Part shown: positions 52,496-60,811 of the stretch, one piece after another
How the letters are laid out: the number at the start of each line of letters is the position of its first letter
How positions within the stretch are numbered: the stretch's first letter is position 1
NCBI GenBank assembly: GCA_022822265.1
Contig: JAJECA010000050.1
Span: forward strand, 17,075-81,074
DNA: 64,000 nt
Source of the DNA: Acidimicrobiia bacterium
GTDB lineage: Bacteria; Actinomycetota; Acidimicrobiia; Acidimicrobiales; Bin134
Direction: 5' to 3'
Notes under the pieces: model-generated
The model's database searches: none
The model's input: the letters and a program-made list of their open reading frames with translations, nothing else
Told to the model about the DNA's origin: nothing
Translations under genes and position numbers: made by a program

Positions 52496-52996
52496 TCAGC
52501 CGTTGAAGTCGTCCGGGGTTACTTGGTCCAAAAACTCCCTGAATTGGTCCAAAACTTCCTCGGCCGGGGGCTCTTCCCCTTCGGGCTCGTCGGGCTCCAC
52601 AGTGTGCCCGGCGGCCTCCAGCACCGACTCGTCGGCAAAGATCGGGGCGCCGGTGCGCACGGCCAAGGCCACCGCATCGGAGGGGCGGCTGGAGATTCGC
52701 CGAGCCCCGTTTCCTCCCGCCAGCTCCAACTCGGCATAGAAGGTCCGATCCCGCAGCTCGGTTACAACGATGCGCTCGATCCGCACCCCCAAGTCGTCGA
52801 GCACGTTCTTGAACAGGTCGTGGGTCATGGGGCGAGGCGTCTCCACCTCCTCCATGGCCAGCGCAATAGCCTGAGCCTCCGCTCCTCCGATGAAGATGGG
52901 CAAGAGCCGGCAGTCGCCTTCGGTCTCCCGCAGCAGCACAATCGGGGCATTGGACGGAAGTTCGATCCGAACCCCGATCAGCTCCATCTCCTTCAT
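52496..52996 (-). CDS. Bifunctional nuclease family protein (DUF151)
   Basis: 166 residues: MKEMELIGVRIELPSNAPIV, LPIFIGGAEAQAIALAM, RPMTHDLFKNVLDDLGVRIERI, RPSDAVALAVRTGAPIF, all characteristic blocks of the DUF151 fold. Members have been reported with RNase/DNase activity; others are structural. The acidic tail (EPDEPEGEEPPAEEV) is extra. ATG 52996 has GGAG close by; ATG 53026 would overlap hpt by 20 nt. Equivalent to Rv1829 of mycobacteria. Confidence 0.9.
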   Translation of the reverse strand: MKEMELIGVRIELPSNAPIVLLRETEGDCRLLPIFIGGAEAQAIALAMEEVETPRPMTHDLFKNVLDDLGVRIERIVVTELRDRTFYAELELAGGNGARRISSRPSDAVALAVRTGAPIFADESVLEAAGHTVEPDEPEGEEPPAEEVLDQFREFLDQVTPDDFNG

Positions 52997-53006
52997 CGAC
53001 TCCACG

Positions 53007-53564
53007 TTAGTAGAGGATACGGACATAGGCGTCGGGATCGTCGGCCAATAGACCAGGATCTCCAATTACCAATCGGTCCAGGTTCCGGTACCGGCCGTCC
53101 CAGTCGAGGCCGTACCCCAAGAAGAACTCGTCGGGGGCCTCGAACCCCACATAGTCGGGCTCTAGGGGCAAGATGCGCCGCGCGCTCCGGTTCAACAACG
53201 CGGCCACCCCCACCGATGCCGCCGACCGGCGGCGCAGCTCCCCCATCAGATAGCCGAGGCTCAACCCGGTGTCCACGATGTCCTCAACCAGCACCACCTC
53301 GCGCCCGCCCACATCGCAGTCCAGGTCCTTGACCAGCCGGACGCGGCCCGAGTCGGCGGCGAATCGGGACAGCGCCAAGAAATCCACCTCTACCTCGATG
53401 TCCACCGCCCGGACCAGATCGGCGAGGAACGGCAGGCTCCCCTTCAGCACCGACACCAGCACCACCCCGTCTGAGCACTGCTGGGAGATCTCAGCGGCGA
53501 CGCGCCCAACGGCCTGCTTGATGGCCTCCCGGCTGGCGAATAACTTGGGGTCGGCGCGGTTCAC
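53007..53564 (-). CDS. hpt: Hypoxanthine phosphoribosyltransferase
   Basis: Purine salvage: hypoxanthine or guanine + PRPP to IMP or GMP. 185 residues with VSVLKGSLPFLADLVR (pyrophosphate loop), the PRPP motif VLVEDIVDTGLSLGYL, base-binding C-terminal segment DEFFLGYGLDWDGRYRN. GTG 53564. It is inserted between the two MerR genes/DUF151, which are otherwise contiguous in mycobacteria, so this cluster includes an extra salvage enzyme. Confidence 0.95.
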   Translation of the reverse strand: MNRADPKLFASREAIKQAVGRVAAEISQQCSDGVVLVSVLKGSLPFLADLVRAVDIEVEVDFLALSRFAADSGRVRLVKDLDCDVGGREVVLVEDIVDTGLSLGYLMGELRRRSAASVGVAALLNRSARRILPLEPDYVGFEAPDEFFLGYGLDWDGRYRNLDRLVIGDPGLLADDPDAYVRILY

Positions 53565-53568
53565 GCCG

Positions 53569-54312
53569 CTATTTGCGATTCCCGGTGTGGTTGGCCAAGG
53601 CCCCCCGAAGCAGCGAGAGCCGCAGCTCCGAGCCGAGGTTGATCAGCTCCACCAGAACGTCTTGGGACTGCTTGCGAGACTTGGGCGTTCGCTGCATCAC
53701 CAGCGGCATGATCCGCTGTTCCAGCAGTCCTGCCTCCCGCTCGGCGGCCGATTTGTAGGCCCGTAGATGGCGGGGCTCCAGCCCATGGGCCAAGAACCCA
53801 GCGGCCACTTTGGCCACAATGACCGCTTCCGCGCCGTATTGCGAGAGCGCTCCGTCGTCCAGAGGCTCGATGAGGCCGAACTTCTCCAGCTCAACGATCT
53901 TGGACGGGCTCAGCCCGCTGGCCGAAGCCAGCTCGTCGAGGGTCAGCGATACCGAGACCGCTCCCGCATCCAATGGGTTCGGTCCCCCAGCCTTCCGCGT
54001 GCGACGGACAGCCTCACCCTCGCCAGCCTCGCCGTCGCCAGCCTCGCCGCGTCCGTCCACCTCGTCGAAGGCCTCGCCGTCGATGCGCTCCTTGATGACC
54101 TTGAGGGGCAGGAAATGATCTCGCTGTTGCTCCAGAATCCACCGCAGCCGGTTGATGTCGGATTCGGTGAACTTCCGGTAGCCGGACTGGTTGCGCTCGG
54201 GGTCGATCAAGCCCTGGCTCTCCAGAAAGCGGATCTTGGAGATGCTGATGTCGGAGAACTCGTCCTTCAGCAAATCCAAAACTTGACCGATTGACCGGTG
54301 CTGAGCGGTCAT
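53569..54312 (-). CDS. MerR-family transcriptional regulator (Rv1828-like)
   Basis: 247 residues, identical in length to what I recall for mycobacterial Rv1828. N-terminal winged helix DISISKIRFLESQGLIDPERNQSGYRKFTESDINRLRWILEQQR (given by positions 21-63), an acidic/Gly-rich insertion near 85-100, then a second helical domain with LTLDELASASGLSPSKIVELE. ATG 54312 overlaps the FHA gene stop (ATGA). The longer frame upstream is the antisense/other-frame shadow of the FHA gene. Confidence 0.9.
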   Translation of the reverse strand: MTAQHRSIGQVLDLLKDEFSDISISKIRFLESQGLIDPERNQSGYRKFTESDINRLRWILEQQRDHFLPLKVIKERIDGEAFDEVDGRGEAGDGEAGEGEAVRRTRKAGGPNPLDAGAVSVSLTLDELASASGLSPSKIVELEKFGLIEPLDDGALSQYGAEAVIVAKVAAGFLAHGLEPRHLRAYKSAAEREAGLLEQRIMPLVMQRTPKSRKQSQDVLVELINLGSELRLSLLRGALANHTGNRK

Positions 54313-54797
54313 TCGCTGGTCCCGTCGTAGAACACCAGCTTGAATCGGCCTACCTGGAGCTGGTCGCCGTTCTTCAGGCCGGCATCCTCCACCCGCCGAC
54401 TGTTCAGATAGGTGCCGTTCAGCGAGCCCATGTCTTTGACGTGCTGCACCAGGCCGTCCCGATAAACCTCGGCGTGCCGCCGCGACACCGTGATGTCGTC
54501 CAAGAAGATGTCGGAGTCGGGATGGCGTCCCACGGTCACCCGAGCCTCGGACAGCTCGAATCGGCTCCCCGCGGTCGGCCCCTGGGTAACCACCAGCACC
54601 GCGGGATGCAGGATCAGGTTGGCTTCTAGGTCGAACTCCGTGGTGGGCTCGTCGACGGTTGCCGCCCCCTCGGGCATGCCGTCGGACCTGAGCTGGTACC
54701 CGCACGACGCGCAGAAATTGGCTCCGGGCTCGTTGAGATGGCCGCACCGCGGGCACAAGCCATCGCTGGCCTCGTCATCGTGAGACCGGGTAGTCAA
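54309..54797 (-). CDS. garA: FHA-domain protein, GarA/OdhI-like, with zinc ribbon
   Basis: 162 residues. N-terminal zinc ribbon CPRCG...CASCG (residues 15-33), a Thr-rich segment TVDEPTTEFDLE that may be the kinase-phosphorylated site, and a C-terminal FHA domain with VGRHPDSDIFLDD, VSRRHAEVY and GSLNGTYLN. In mycobacteria and corynebacteria such proteins bind and inhibit 2-oxoglutarate dehydrogenase and glutamate enzymes until phosphorylated. TTG 54797 overlaps the gcvH stop (TTGA). The location beside gcvH matches mycobacterial garA. Confidence 0.88.
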   Translation of the reverse strand: MTTRSHDDEASDGLCPRCGHLNEPGANFCASCGYQLRSDGMPEGAATVDEPTTEFDLEANLILHPAVLVVTQGPTAGSRFELSEARVTVGRHPDSDIFLDDITVSRRHAEVYRDGLVQHVKDMGSLNGTYLNSRRVEDAGLKNGDQLQVGRFKLVFYDGTSE

Positions 54798-55180
54798 TCG
54801 ACGCTCTCAGTCAACTCTGTGTAGGCCGCTGCGTCGAGGAGGCTGTCCAGCTCCGACAGGTCGGAGGCCTCGATGACACAGATCCACCCCTCGCCGTAGG
54901 GATCCTCGTTGAGCCGCTCGGGGTGGTCGATCAGATCGGTGTTCACCTCGACGATGGTGCCCGACAACGGCGCATAGATCTCTGAGACCGACTTGGTGGA
55001 CTCGACCTCGCTGAACGGCTCCCCGCTGGCCACGTCGGTCCCTACCGGGGGAAGATCGATGTAGACGACGTCGCCCAGGGCATCCTGGGCATAGTCGGTA
55101 ATGCCCAAACACACCCGGTTGCCCTCAACCCTGGTCCATTCGTGGTCTTCGGAATAGCGCAGTTCTGCCGGTACGTTCAT
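54794..55180 (-). CDS. gcvH: Glycine cleavage system H protein
   Basis: 128-residue lipoyl carrier. Start ATG 55180 (MNVPAELRYSEDHEW), the usual N-terminus; an upstream in-frame codon is unsupported. Lipoylated Lys63 in VESTKSVSEIYAP, then LSGTIVEVNTDL, DHPERLNEDPYGEGW. It shuttles the aminomethyl group between GcvP (8889) and GcvT (50408). Its TGA overlaps the FHA gene TTG, linking carrier and regulator translationally. Confidence 0.97.
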   Translation of the reverse strand: MNVPAELRYSEDHEWTRVEGNRVCLGITDYAQDALGDVVYIDLPPVGTDVASGEPFSEVESTKSVSEIYAPLSGTIVEVNTDLIDHPERLNEDPYGEGWICVIEASDLSELDSLLDAAAYTELTESVD

Positions 55181-55218
55181 TGCGAACACCGTACCGGGTA
55201 GCGGGAAAACTCTCAACC

Positions 55219-55827
55219 TCAGCTTGAGGCTGCGGTTCGGCCCGCCCTTCCCTCGGCAAGTGCTTGTCGGGCCTTGGGGATGTACTCAATCGCGGCGTAG
55301 TAGCTGAGGGCCAGCGAGGGGATGCCCAGGCCCCAGCCGACGCCGCGCAACACGGTGCCTCCGCCCACGCTCGAGTCGCCGAGCAAAAGGAACGGCAGAG
55401 CGAACATAAGGCCGAACGTGGAGGTTTTGCCGGTCCAGGTCACGTCGATCCTGCGGGCCCCCATTGCCGCCAGCACCACTGTGGCCAGCGAAACCGCTGC
55501 CTCCCTGGCCAGCATGGTCACCCCGAATGCCGCATGAAGCGAGCCGTCCACCATCATCACCACCACCGCGGCCAAGAACATCAGCCGGTCGGCGGTGGGA
55601 TCCAGGATCTTCCCCAACTCGGAGCCCTGGTCGAATCGCCGGGCGATATACCCGTCCACCCAGTCGGTGGCCCCCAGCACACCGAGCAGGATGGCCGCTC
55701 CGGCCCGATTTCCCATGCCCAGAAGCAACACGCAGAACACCGGCACACACCCCAGCCGCAGTACCGACACCAAATTGGGCACGGTCCAAACCCGCCACTC
55801 AGTCGGCTTCGACTGTGACTCCTCCAT
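55219..55827 (-). CDS. CDP-alcohol phosphatidyltransferase (PgsA-like)
   Basis: 202-residue integral membrane enzyme. The catalytic pattern D-G-x2-A-R-x8-G-x3-D-x3-D is complete in DWVDGYIARRFDQGSELGKILDPTADR (residues 55-81). Five or six hydrophobic segments. Related enzymes make phosphatidylglycerol phosphate, phosphatidylinositol phosphate or cardiolipin; the exact product is undetermined. TAACAT lies 8 nt before ATG 55827. Confidence 0.9.
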   Translation of the reverse strand: MEESQSKPTEWRVWTVPNLVSVLRLGCVPVFCVLLLGMGNRAGAAILLGVLGATDWVDGYIARRFDQGSELGKILDPTADRLMFLAAVVVMMVDGSLHAAFGVTMLAREAAVSLATVVLAAMGARRIDVTWTGKTSTFGLMFALPFLLLGDSSVGGGTVLRGVGWGLGIPSLALSYYAAIEYIPKARQALAEGRAGRTAASS

Positions 55828-55862
55828 GGGCGGAGATGTTACGGCCTCTGGGCCATCGCCCC

Positions 55863-55868
55863 TACCAT
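55863..55868 (+). promoter_or_regulatory. Leaderless-type -10 element for the HIT gene
   Basis: TACCAT, 6 nt, then ATG 55875. Confidence 0.5.
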
Positions 55869-55874
55869 GGGGCC

Positions 55875-56279
55875 ATGGCCAGCGTGTTCACGATGATCAT
55901 CAACCGGGATCTTCCGGGTCACTTCGTGTGGGAAGACGACGACTGCGTCGCCATCTTGTCCATCAACCCCATACAGGCCGGCCACGCGCTCGTCGTGCCC
56001 CGGGCGGAGATCGACCACTGGCTGGACGTCCCTCCCGAATTGGCCGCCCATCTCATGGTCGTGGCCCAAACGGTAGGCAAAGCCCAAATGGCCGCATTCG
56101 GGCCTCCCCGAATCGGGCTCATCATTGCCGGCCACGAGGTGCCCCACACCCACCTGCACGTCATCCCGATGTTCGATGTCGCCGACTTGAGCTTCGCCAA
56201 TGCCAAAGCCTCGGTTCCCCCCGAAGAGCTGGCCCAGGCCGCCGAGGCCCTGCGCTCCCACCTTCCAGCGGCTGGCTAG
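55875..56279 (+). CDS. HIT-family nucleotide-binding protein
   Basis: 134 residues. The histidine triad is HTHLHVIP near residue 95, with INRDLPGHFVWEDDDCVAIL and PIQAGHALVVPR upstream. HIT hydrolases act on AMP-lysine or dinucleoside polyphosphates. ATG 55875 is set by the leaderless promoter; the open frame upstream to 55464 overlaps the PgsA gene. TAG overlaps the convergent DUF2079 stop (CTAG). Confidence 0.93.
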   Translation: MASVFTMIINRDLPGHFVWEDDDCVAILSINPIQAGHALVVPRAEIDHWLDVPPELAAHLMVVAQTVGKAQMAAFGPPRIGLIIAGHEVPHTHLHVIPMFDVADLSFANAKASVPPEELAQAAEALRSHLPAAG

Positions 56280-57805
56280 CTCTGGATCACATTGCGGAGC
56301 CGGTAGACCCGCAGGCCCGCTACCTCCTCTTCCAGGTCCAGCCGTTCAAAGCCGGTTCGCCGAATGTCCAAATCGAAGCTCTCGATGTCGAGGGGACTCC
56401 ACTGGGGTGCCGACTCGGCATCGAACACAATCCACTCCACCTTGGGAGTGGCCGCCACCGCGGCGCTGTCGGGGTCGTCGCCGGCATGAAGCTGGTACAG
56501 CCGGGTCCGGTCCGACAGAAGGGGGAGGACCTGCTCTGAGGCCCTCACCGATGCATCAGGGGGAATCAGATCGGCGGCTTCCTGTCGGGCGATGTCCAGC
56601 GTGTCGCGCTGGCCCCAGTCCCACGGCCGCTCGTACAGCGAGCTCGGGGCATCGCGCAAGAAGAACAGGCTGGCCGTCAGAACCAGAGCGGTGAGCAGAC
56701 GGCGGTCGACGTTCACCCGCTCCACCAAGACTCGACCGGACCGGGCCAGGGCGAACACCGTGGCGGCGAAGACGAAGGGGATCATCGGCACCGTCTGGGA
56801 GGCCTCCGCCAAATTGCCCGAGGGCACGTCGGCCACCAGGTACACCGCAAACAGGGGAAGCACGGGGAGCACGTAGCGGGGCGCCACCAGCGGCAACAGC
56901 ATGACCGGGGCCAACAGGAAGACGATCATCTGGAAGTTGGCCTGCGACACCGCGTCGGCCACCACTTGGTGGGGAGCGGAAATGAAGCCCCACAGCACCG
57001 AGCCCGGATGGTCGCTGCCGAAGTCGGAGAACGCCTCGATGTGGGGGAACCGCCCTCCGTTGAATCGAGGCTGGATGGCCGTCATCGCCACCAGCCCATA
57101 GGCGAGGCCGCCGAGGGAAATGGCGGTACCGGGGCGGCGGCGCCCTTCCAGCAACACCAGCAGGCCCAGTCCGGAGAGGGCGAAGGCCAGATCCGACCGG
57201 CAGGTCACCACCAACAGCGCGAACACGGCGAACCAGTTCCACCGCCCCTTGAATGCGGTGAGCACTGCGGCGAACAGTGCGGGCACCGCTAGGGCCTCTG
57301 GGTGGAAGTCGGAGAGGTTGATCGAGTGGACCGCCGGATAGGCGCAGTAGGCGAAGACCACCGCGAACGCCGCTCCCGACTTGAGGCCTCCCACGTCGCG
57401 GGCGATGCGCCACAGCGGTACTACGGCCAGGGCCAGTGCTGCGGCTTGCAGGCACAGCAGGGTGGGCTGGTCGGGAAGCAGGGCGATCAGACCGGCCACG
57501 GGATAGAGGATGAACGCGGCCTGCTCCCACAACAGGTTGTGGCCGGCCACGCTGGAGCGGGGCTCGTAGCCCTCCCCGATGAGCCACAGCCCTTGCAGGT
57601 GGGCCGACAAGTCGGCCCCGGCATCCAGTTGATGGGCCCGAGTCAGGGCCAGACCCGAGAGGGCCCCGCCCAACAGCACCGCGATGATCCACGGGACGGC
57701 CTGGTCGACCCGCCTGGTGTCGAAGCGGGCCTGCCAGCGCAGCGAGAAGATCTCCAGCCGCCGCCTCAGCTGGGCCAGCGTTGATTTGGCCTGCTCGAGA
57801 TCCAC
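56276..57805 (-). CDS. DUF2079 multi-pass membrane protein
   Basis: 509 residues from GTG 57805, overlapping the amidohydrolase stop by one base (TAGTG). About eight to ten hydrophobic helices; the pattern DLSAHLQGLWLIGEG followed by VPLWRIARDVGG, VHSINLSDFHPEALAVP and RFPHIEAFSDFGSDHPGS is typical of DUF2079, related to GT-C membrane glycosyltransferases. The C-terminal ~100 residues are soluble and acidic. No function is established; envelope polymer assembly is a guess. Longer frame to 58237 overlaps the amidohydrolase. Confidence 0.85.
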   Translation of the reverse strand: MDLEQAKSTLAQLRRRLEIFSLRWQARFDTRRVDQAVPWIIAVLLGGALSGLALTRAHQLDAGADLSAHLQGLWLIGEGYEPRSSVAGHNLLWEQAAFILYPVAGLIALLPDQPTLLCLQAAALALAVVPLWRIARDVGGLKSGAAFAVVFAYCAYPAVHSINLSDFHPEALAVPALFAAVLTAFKGRWNWFAVFALLVVTCRSDLAFALSGLGLLVLLEGRRRPGTAISLGGLAYGLVAMTAIQPRFNGGRFPHIEAFSDFGSDHPGSVLWGFISAPHQVVADAVSQANFQMIVFLLAPVMLLPLVAPRYVLPVLPLFAVYLVADVPSGNLAEASQTVPMIPFVFAATVFALARSGRVLVERVNVDRRLLTALVLTASLFFLRDAPSSLYERPWDWGQRDTLDIARQEAADLIPPDASVRASEQVLPLLSDRTRLYQLHAGDDPDSAAVAATPKVEWIVFDAESAPQWSPLDIESFDLDIRRTGFERLDLEEEVAGLRVYRLRNVIQS

Positions 57806-59550
57806 TACCCGACCAGCACGGTCTCGGTGTCGCGCCCCGACCGCAGCAGGGTGCCGGGCCGAGCGTCGGTCGCCCGCCCGTCGCTCACAATGGGCTGGCC
57901 GTTCACCAGCACATGCTCGACGCCGACCGAGTCGGCGAACAAGCGTGGCGATCCCCCCGGAAGATCGTCCACCATGCGCATGGCGCCGGAATCGATCGAT
58001 TCGGGGTCGAACACCACGAGATCGGCGCGCCACCCCTGCTCGATGCGGCCCCGCCCCCTCAGGCCGAACAGGCGCGCCGGGGCATCGGTCAGCATGTGTA
58101 CGGCCGCCTCCAGTGAGGCCAGCCGCCGACCCCGCAGGCAGTCGCCCAGAAACGCAGTGGTGTAGGGGGCACCGCACATTCGGTCGAGGTGGGCGCCGGC
58201 ATCGGACCCGCCCAGCAGCGTGTGTTCGCTCTGCCACGCCTCAGCCCGGAGACGCCAACTCTCGTTGTCGTCGTCGGTGGGGGCCGGCCACAGCACGGTG
58301 CGCAGCTCGTCGGCCAACACGATGTCGACCAGGGTGTCGAATGGCTCGGTTCCCCGCTCCGCGGCAATCTCGGCCACGGTGCGCCCCGTCAGCCCCTCAT
58401 TGGCAGAAGCGAAGGTGTCGCCGATCCGGTAACCGCCCCATCCGGTGAGTCGGCTGAACACTCCGGCGTCGGGCGAGGCGGCCCGCTGAGCCAGGTGGGC
58501 CCTGGTCTGGGGCTCGGACAGCCGGGCCATGCGCTCGGCCACCGGAAGGCCGAGAACCTCCCCCCAGTCCGGGAGCATGTTGAGGGCGCAGTAGTTCAAG
58601 AAGCTCATGTTCATGCCCACCAGCACCGGCATGGTCAGCGCCACTACCCGGGCTCCGTGGGCCGCCGCCCGCACCGAGGCGCCCAGTTGAGCCCGGTAAC
58701 GATCAGGATCGGCAGAGTCGATGGTGAGCACGTTCCAGTTGAGCGGGCGGCGAGCCGCCCGGGACATGGCCACCATGAGATCCAGCTCTTCTTCGGTGAA
58801 GCCCTGCATGCAGCCGTCGGTGACGTATTCCAGGGTGGTCCCCTCGTGCTCGGCCACCACCGAGCACAGCGCGACCACCTCGTCGCGGCTGGCGAAGCGG
58901 GAGGCCACCGGAGCGCCATCGCCGTCATTGTGGGTGTACGACAGCGAGGTGGAAAAGCCAAGGCCGCCTGCCTCGATGCCCTCGGCCAGAATGGACTTCA
59001 TCGCCTCTAGCTGGTCGGGTCCGGCCTCGTTGCCGGTTGCATCGGCGCCCATGACCGCCCGGCGGATGGCGCAGTGGCCCACCAGGAACCCGGCGTTCAC
59101 GCCTAGGTTGCCGTCCAAACGGGCCAAGTAGTCGGAGAACGTGCGCCACGACCAGTCCAGCCCCGTCTCCAGCGCGGTTAGGGGCATGCCCTCTACTTTG
59201 GCCATCATCCGCTGGAGATAGGGGGCGTCGCCGGGGTTGAGGGGCGCCAGGGTGAAGCCGCAGTTGCCCCCGATGACGGTGGTCACTCCGTGCAGGTTGG
59301 AGGGAGAGGCGGCTGGATCCCAGAACAGCTGGGCGTCATAGTGGGTGTGGGGGTCCACAAATCCGGGGCAAACCACCCGGCCAGAGGCGTCGATCTCGCT
59401 GCGCCCAGAATCAGAGACCTCGCCGATCGCCGCGATGCGCCCGTCCTCGATACCGATATCGCCGGAAAAGCCCGGACTCCCCGAGCCGTCGACAATCGTG
59501 CCCCCGCGGACAACCAGGTCCAACACGGCCCCAATCCTACTTATCCGCAT
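57805..59550 (-). CDS. N-acyl-D-amino-acid deacylase-like amidohydrolase
   Basis: 581 residues from ATG 59550 (GGGGGAG 4 nt upstream); GTG 59526 is a shorter alternative, and the frame beyond 59550 crosses the tRNA gene. Metallo-dependent hydrolase: DLVVRGGTIVDGSG, HxH in PHTHYDAQLFWDP, GGNCGFTLAP, Lys/His region and the distal Asp in LLGGSDAGAHLDRM. Close relatives hydrolyse N-acyl-D-amino acids or cyclic amides, using zinc. Overlaps the DUF2079 start. Confidence 0.88.
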   Translation of the reverse strand: MRISRIGAVLDLVVRGGTIVDGSGSPGFSGDIGIEDGRIAAIGEVSDSGRSEIDASGRVVCPGFVDPHTHYDAQLFWDPAASPSNLHGVTTVIGGNCGFTLAPLNPGDAPYLQRMMAKVEGMPLTALETGLDWSWRTFSDYLARLDGNLGVNAGFLVGHCAIRRAVMGADATGNEAGPDQLEAMKSILAEGIEAGGLGFSTSLSYTHNDGDGAPVASRFASRDEVVALCSVVAEHEGTTLEYVTDGCMQGFTEEELDLMVAMSRAARRPLNWNVLTIDSADPDRYRAQLGASVRAAAHGARVVALTMPVLVGMNMSFLNYCALNMLPDWGEVLGLPVAERMARLSEPQTRAHLAQRAASPDAGVFSRLTGWGGYRIGDTFASANEGLTGRTVAEIAAERGTEPFDTLVDIVLADELRTVLWPAPTDDDNESWRLRAEAWQSEHTLLGGSDAGAHLDRMCGAPYTTAFLGDCLRGRRLASLEAAVHMLTDAPARLFGLRGRGRIEQGWRADLVVFDPESIDSGAMRMVDDLPGGSPRLFADSVGVEHVLVNGQPIVSDGRATDARPGTLLRSGRDTETVLVG

Positions 59551-59589
59551 GGGGCTCCCCCACGCAGCCCCACTATGCTCGCCCCGTTG

Positions 59590-59667
59590 CGGGCTGTGGC
59601 GCAGCTTGGTTAGCGCGTCGGTCTGGGGGACCGAAGGTCCCGGGTTCAAATCCCGGCAGCCCGACCA
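59590..59667 (+). tRNA. tRNA-Pro (GGG anticodon)
   Basis: Complete cloverleaf: acceptor CGGGCTG (59590-59596) pairs with CAGCCCG (59657-59663), discriminator A, encoded CCA (59665-59667). The anticodon stem TCGGT/ACCGA encloses CTGGGGG, giving anticodon GGG. T-loop TTCAAAT with CCGGG/CCCGG. Lies divergent to the amidohydrolase start, 40 nt away. Confidence 0.97.
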
Positions 59668-59743
59668 CCGAAGTGGAGAAAACCGCCTCAATTCCTACCA
59701 CTGGTCCACTGCGATCACCCCCTAATTCGAGCCAGATGCGGGG

Positions 59744-59749
59744 TAAGGT
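59744..59749 (+). promoter_or_regulatory. Leaderless-type -10 element for the MDR dehydrogenase gene
   Basis: TAAGGT, 6 nt, then GTG 59756. Confidence 0.55.
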
Positions 59750-59755
59750 GCCCCA

Positions 59756-60811
59756 GTGCGCGCGGCTGTGTTGAGGAATGAGGCCATAGAGGTCCGAGCC
59801 ACGGCCGATCCGACGCCCGGGGCCGGGCAGGTGTTGGTGCGGTCGCTGGCCTGTGGGATCTGCGCGTCGGACATTCACTTCATGGACCACCCCGGAGCAG
59901 ATGCCGATGACGACAGCGGTCTGTCCGACCACGATGTGGATGCCGACATCGTCATGGGGCACGAATATTGCGCCGAGGTTGTGGACTACGGGCCGAACAC
60001 TGAGCGCAAGTGGCCCACAGGCACCAGGGTGAGCTCCATTCCGGCGCTGGTCACGCCAAATGGGCTTCGAATTGTCGGACAGGCCCCCGACGCTCCCGGC
60101 GGGTTCGGGGAGTACTTTCTTCTGACTGAGGCCATGACCCAGGTGGTTACCAGCGATCTGCCCGACGAACTGGTGTCGATTGCCGACGCCATCTCAGTGG
60201 GCTGGAGCTACGCGGCCCGCGCCGCGATGACGCCAAAGGAAGTCGCCCTGGTCATCGGCTGCGGTGCCATCGGTCTGTCGGTGATCGCCTCGCTCAGGAG
60301 CCTCGGCGTCGGGCCCATCGTTGCCGCCGACTTTGTCCCCGGTCGGCGCGAGACTGCCGTTGAGATGGGTGCCGATGTGGTCGTCGACCCGGCCGACGTG
60401 TCGCCTTACGCCGCATGGCGGGAGCTTGCCTACGGATCCCCCGAGCAGATTCAAGACATGATGGGCCTGCTCAACCTGCCGGGTTGCGTCGTCTTTGAGT
60501 GCGTGGGTGTTCCCGGTGTCCTCGACGCCATCGTGCGCGGGTGCGAGCGCGGCTCTCGGGTCTTCTCGGCCGGTGGCCCCCCCGAGGGCGACCACATTCA
60601 CACCATGACCGCCAAGCGAAAGGGCCTCAACATCCAGTTTGGGGGCGGTCCTTCGATAACACACTGGAATCAGGCATTCGAAGATGTGTGCTCTGGCCGC
60701 CTCGATGTGCGGCCCATGTTTGGGCGAACGGTCGGCCTTGAAGAGGTGCCCGCCGCGCTTGACGAGGCCCGGAGCGCCCACGGTCCGGCTCGTATCATTG
60801 TCACTCCATGA
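59756..60811 (+). CDS. Zinc-containing MDR alcohol dehydrogenase family protein
   Basis: 351 residues. Catalytic-zinc region CGICASDIH and GHEYC, then NAD fold VIGCGAIGLSVIASL. The structural-zinc cysteine cluster is not evident. GTG 59756 is supported by the leaderless promoter. It overlaps the following dehydrogenase gene (ATGA at 60808-60811), so both act in one pathway, perhaps oxidising a hydroxy or polyol intermediate. Substrate unknown. Confidence 0.9.
   Translation: MRAAVLRNEAIEVRATADPTPGAGQVLVRSLACGICASDIHFMDHPGADADDDSGLSDHDVDADIVMGHEYCAEVVDYGPNTERKWPTGTRVSSIPALVTPNGLRIVGQAPDAPGGFGEYFLLTEAMTQVVTSDLPDELVSIADAISVGWSYAARAAMTPKEVALVIGCGAIGLSVIASLRSLGVGPIVAADFVPGRRETAVEMGADVVVDPADVSPYAAWRELAYGSPEQIQDMMGLLNLPGCVVFECVGVPGVLDAIVRGCERGSRVFSAGGPPEGDHIHTMTAKRKGLNIQFGGGPSITHWNQAFEDVCSGRLDVRPMFGRTVGLEEVPAALDEARSAHGPARIIVTP

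Noticed and set aside
54313..54756. N-terminal extension of the Rv1828-like MerR gene to 54756
   Set aside because: The added 148 codons are Arg/Pro-rich, overlap the FHA gene in another frame, and the MerR helix starts naturally at ATG 54312.
57806..58237. Extension of the DUF2079 protein to 58237
   Set aside because: The extra part is Arg-rich and overlaps the amidohydrolase; GTG 57805 gives a TAGTG coupling.
59551..59691. Extension of the amidohydrolase to 59691
   Set aside because: It would translate through tRNA-Pro; ATG 59550 has a good ribosome site.
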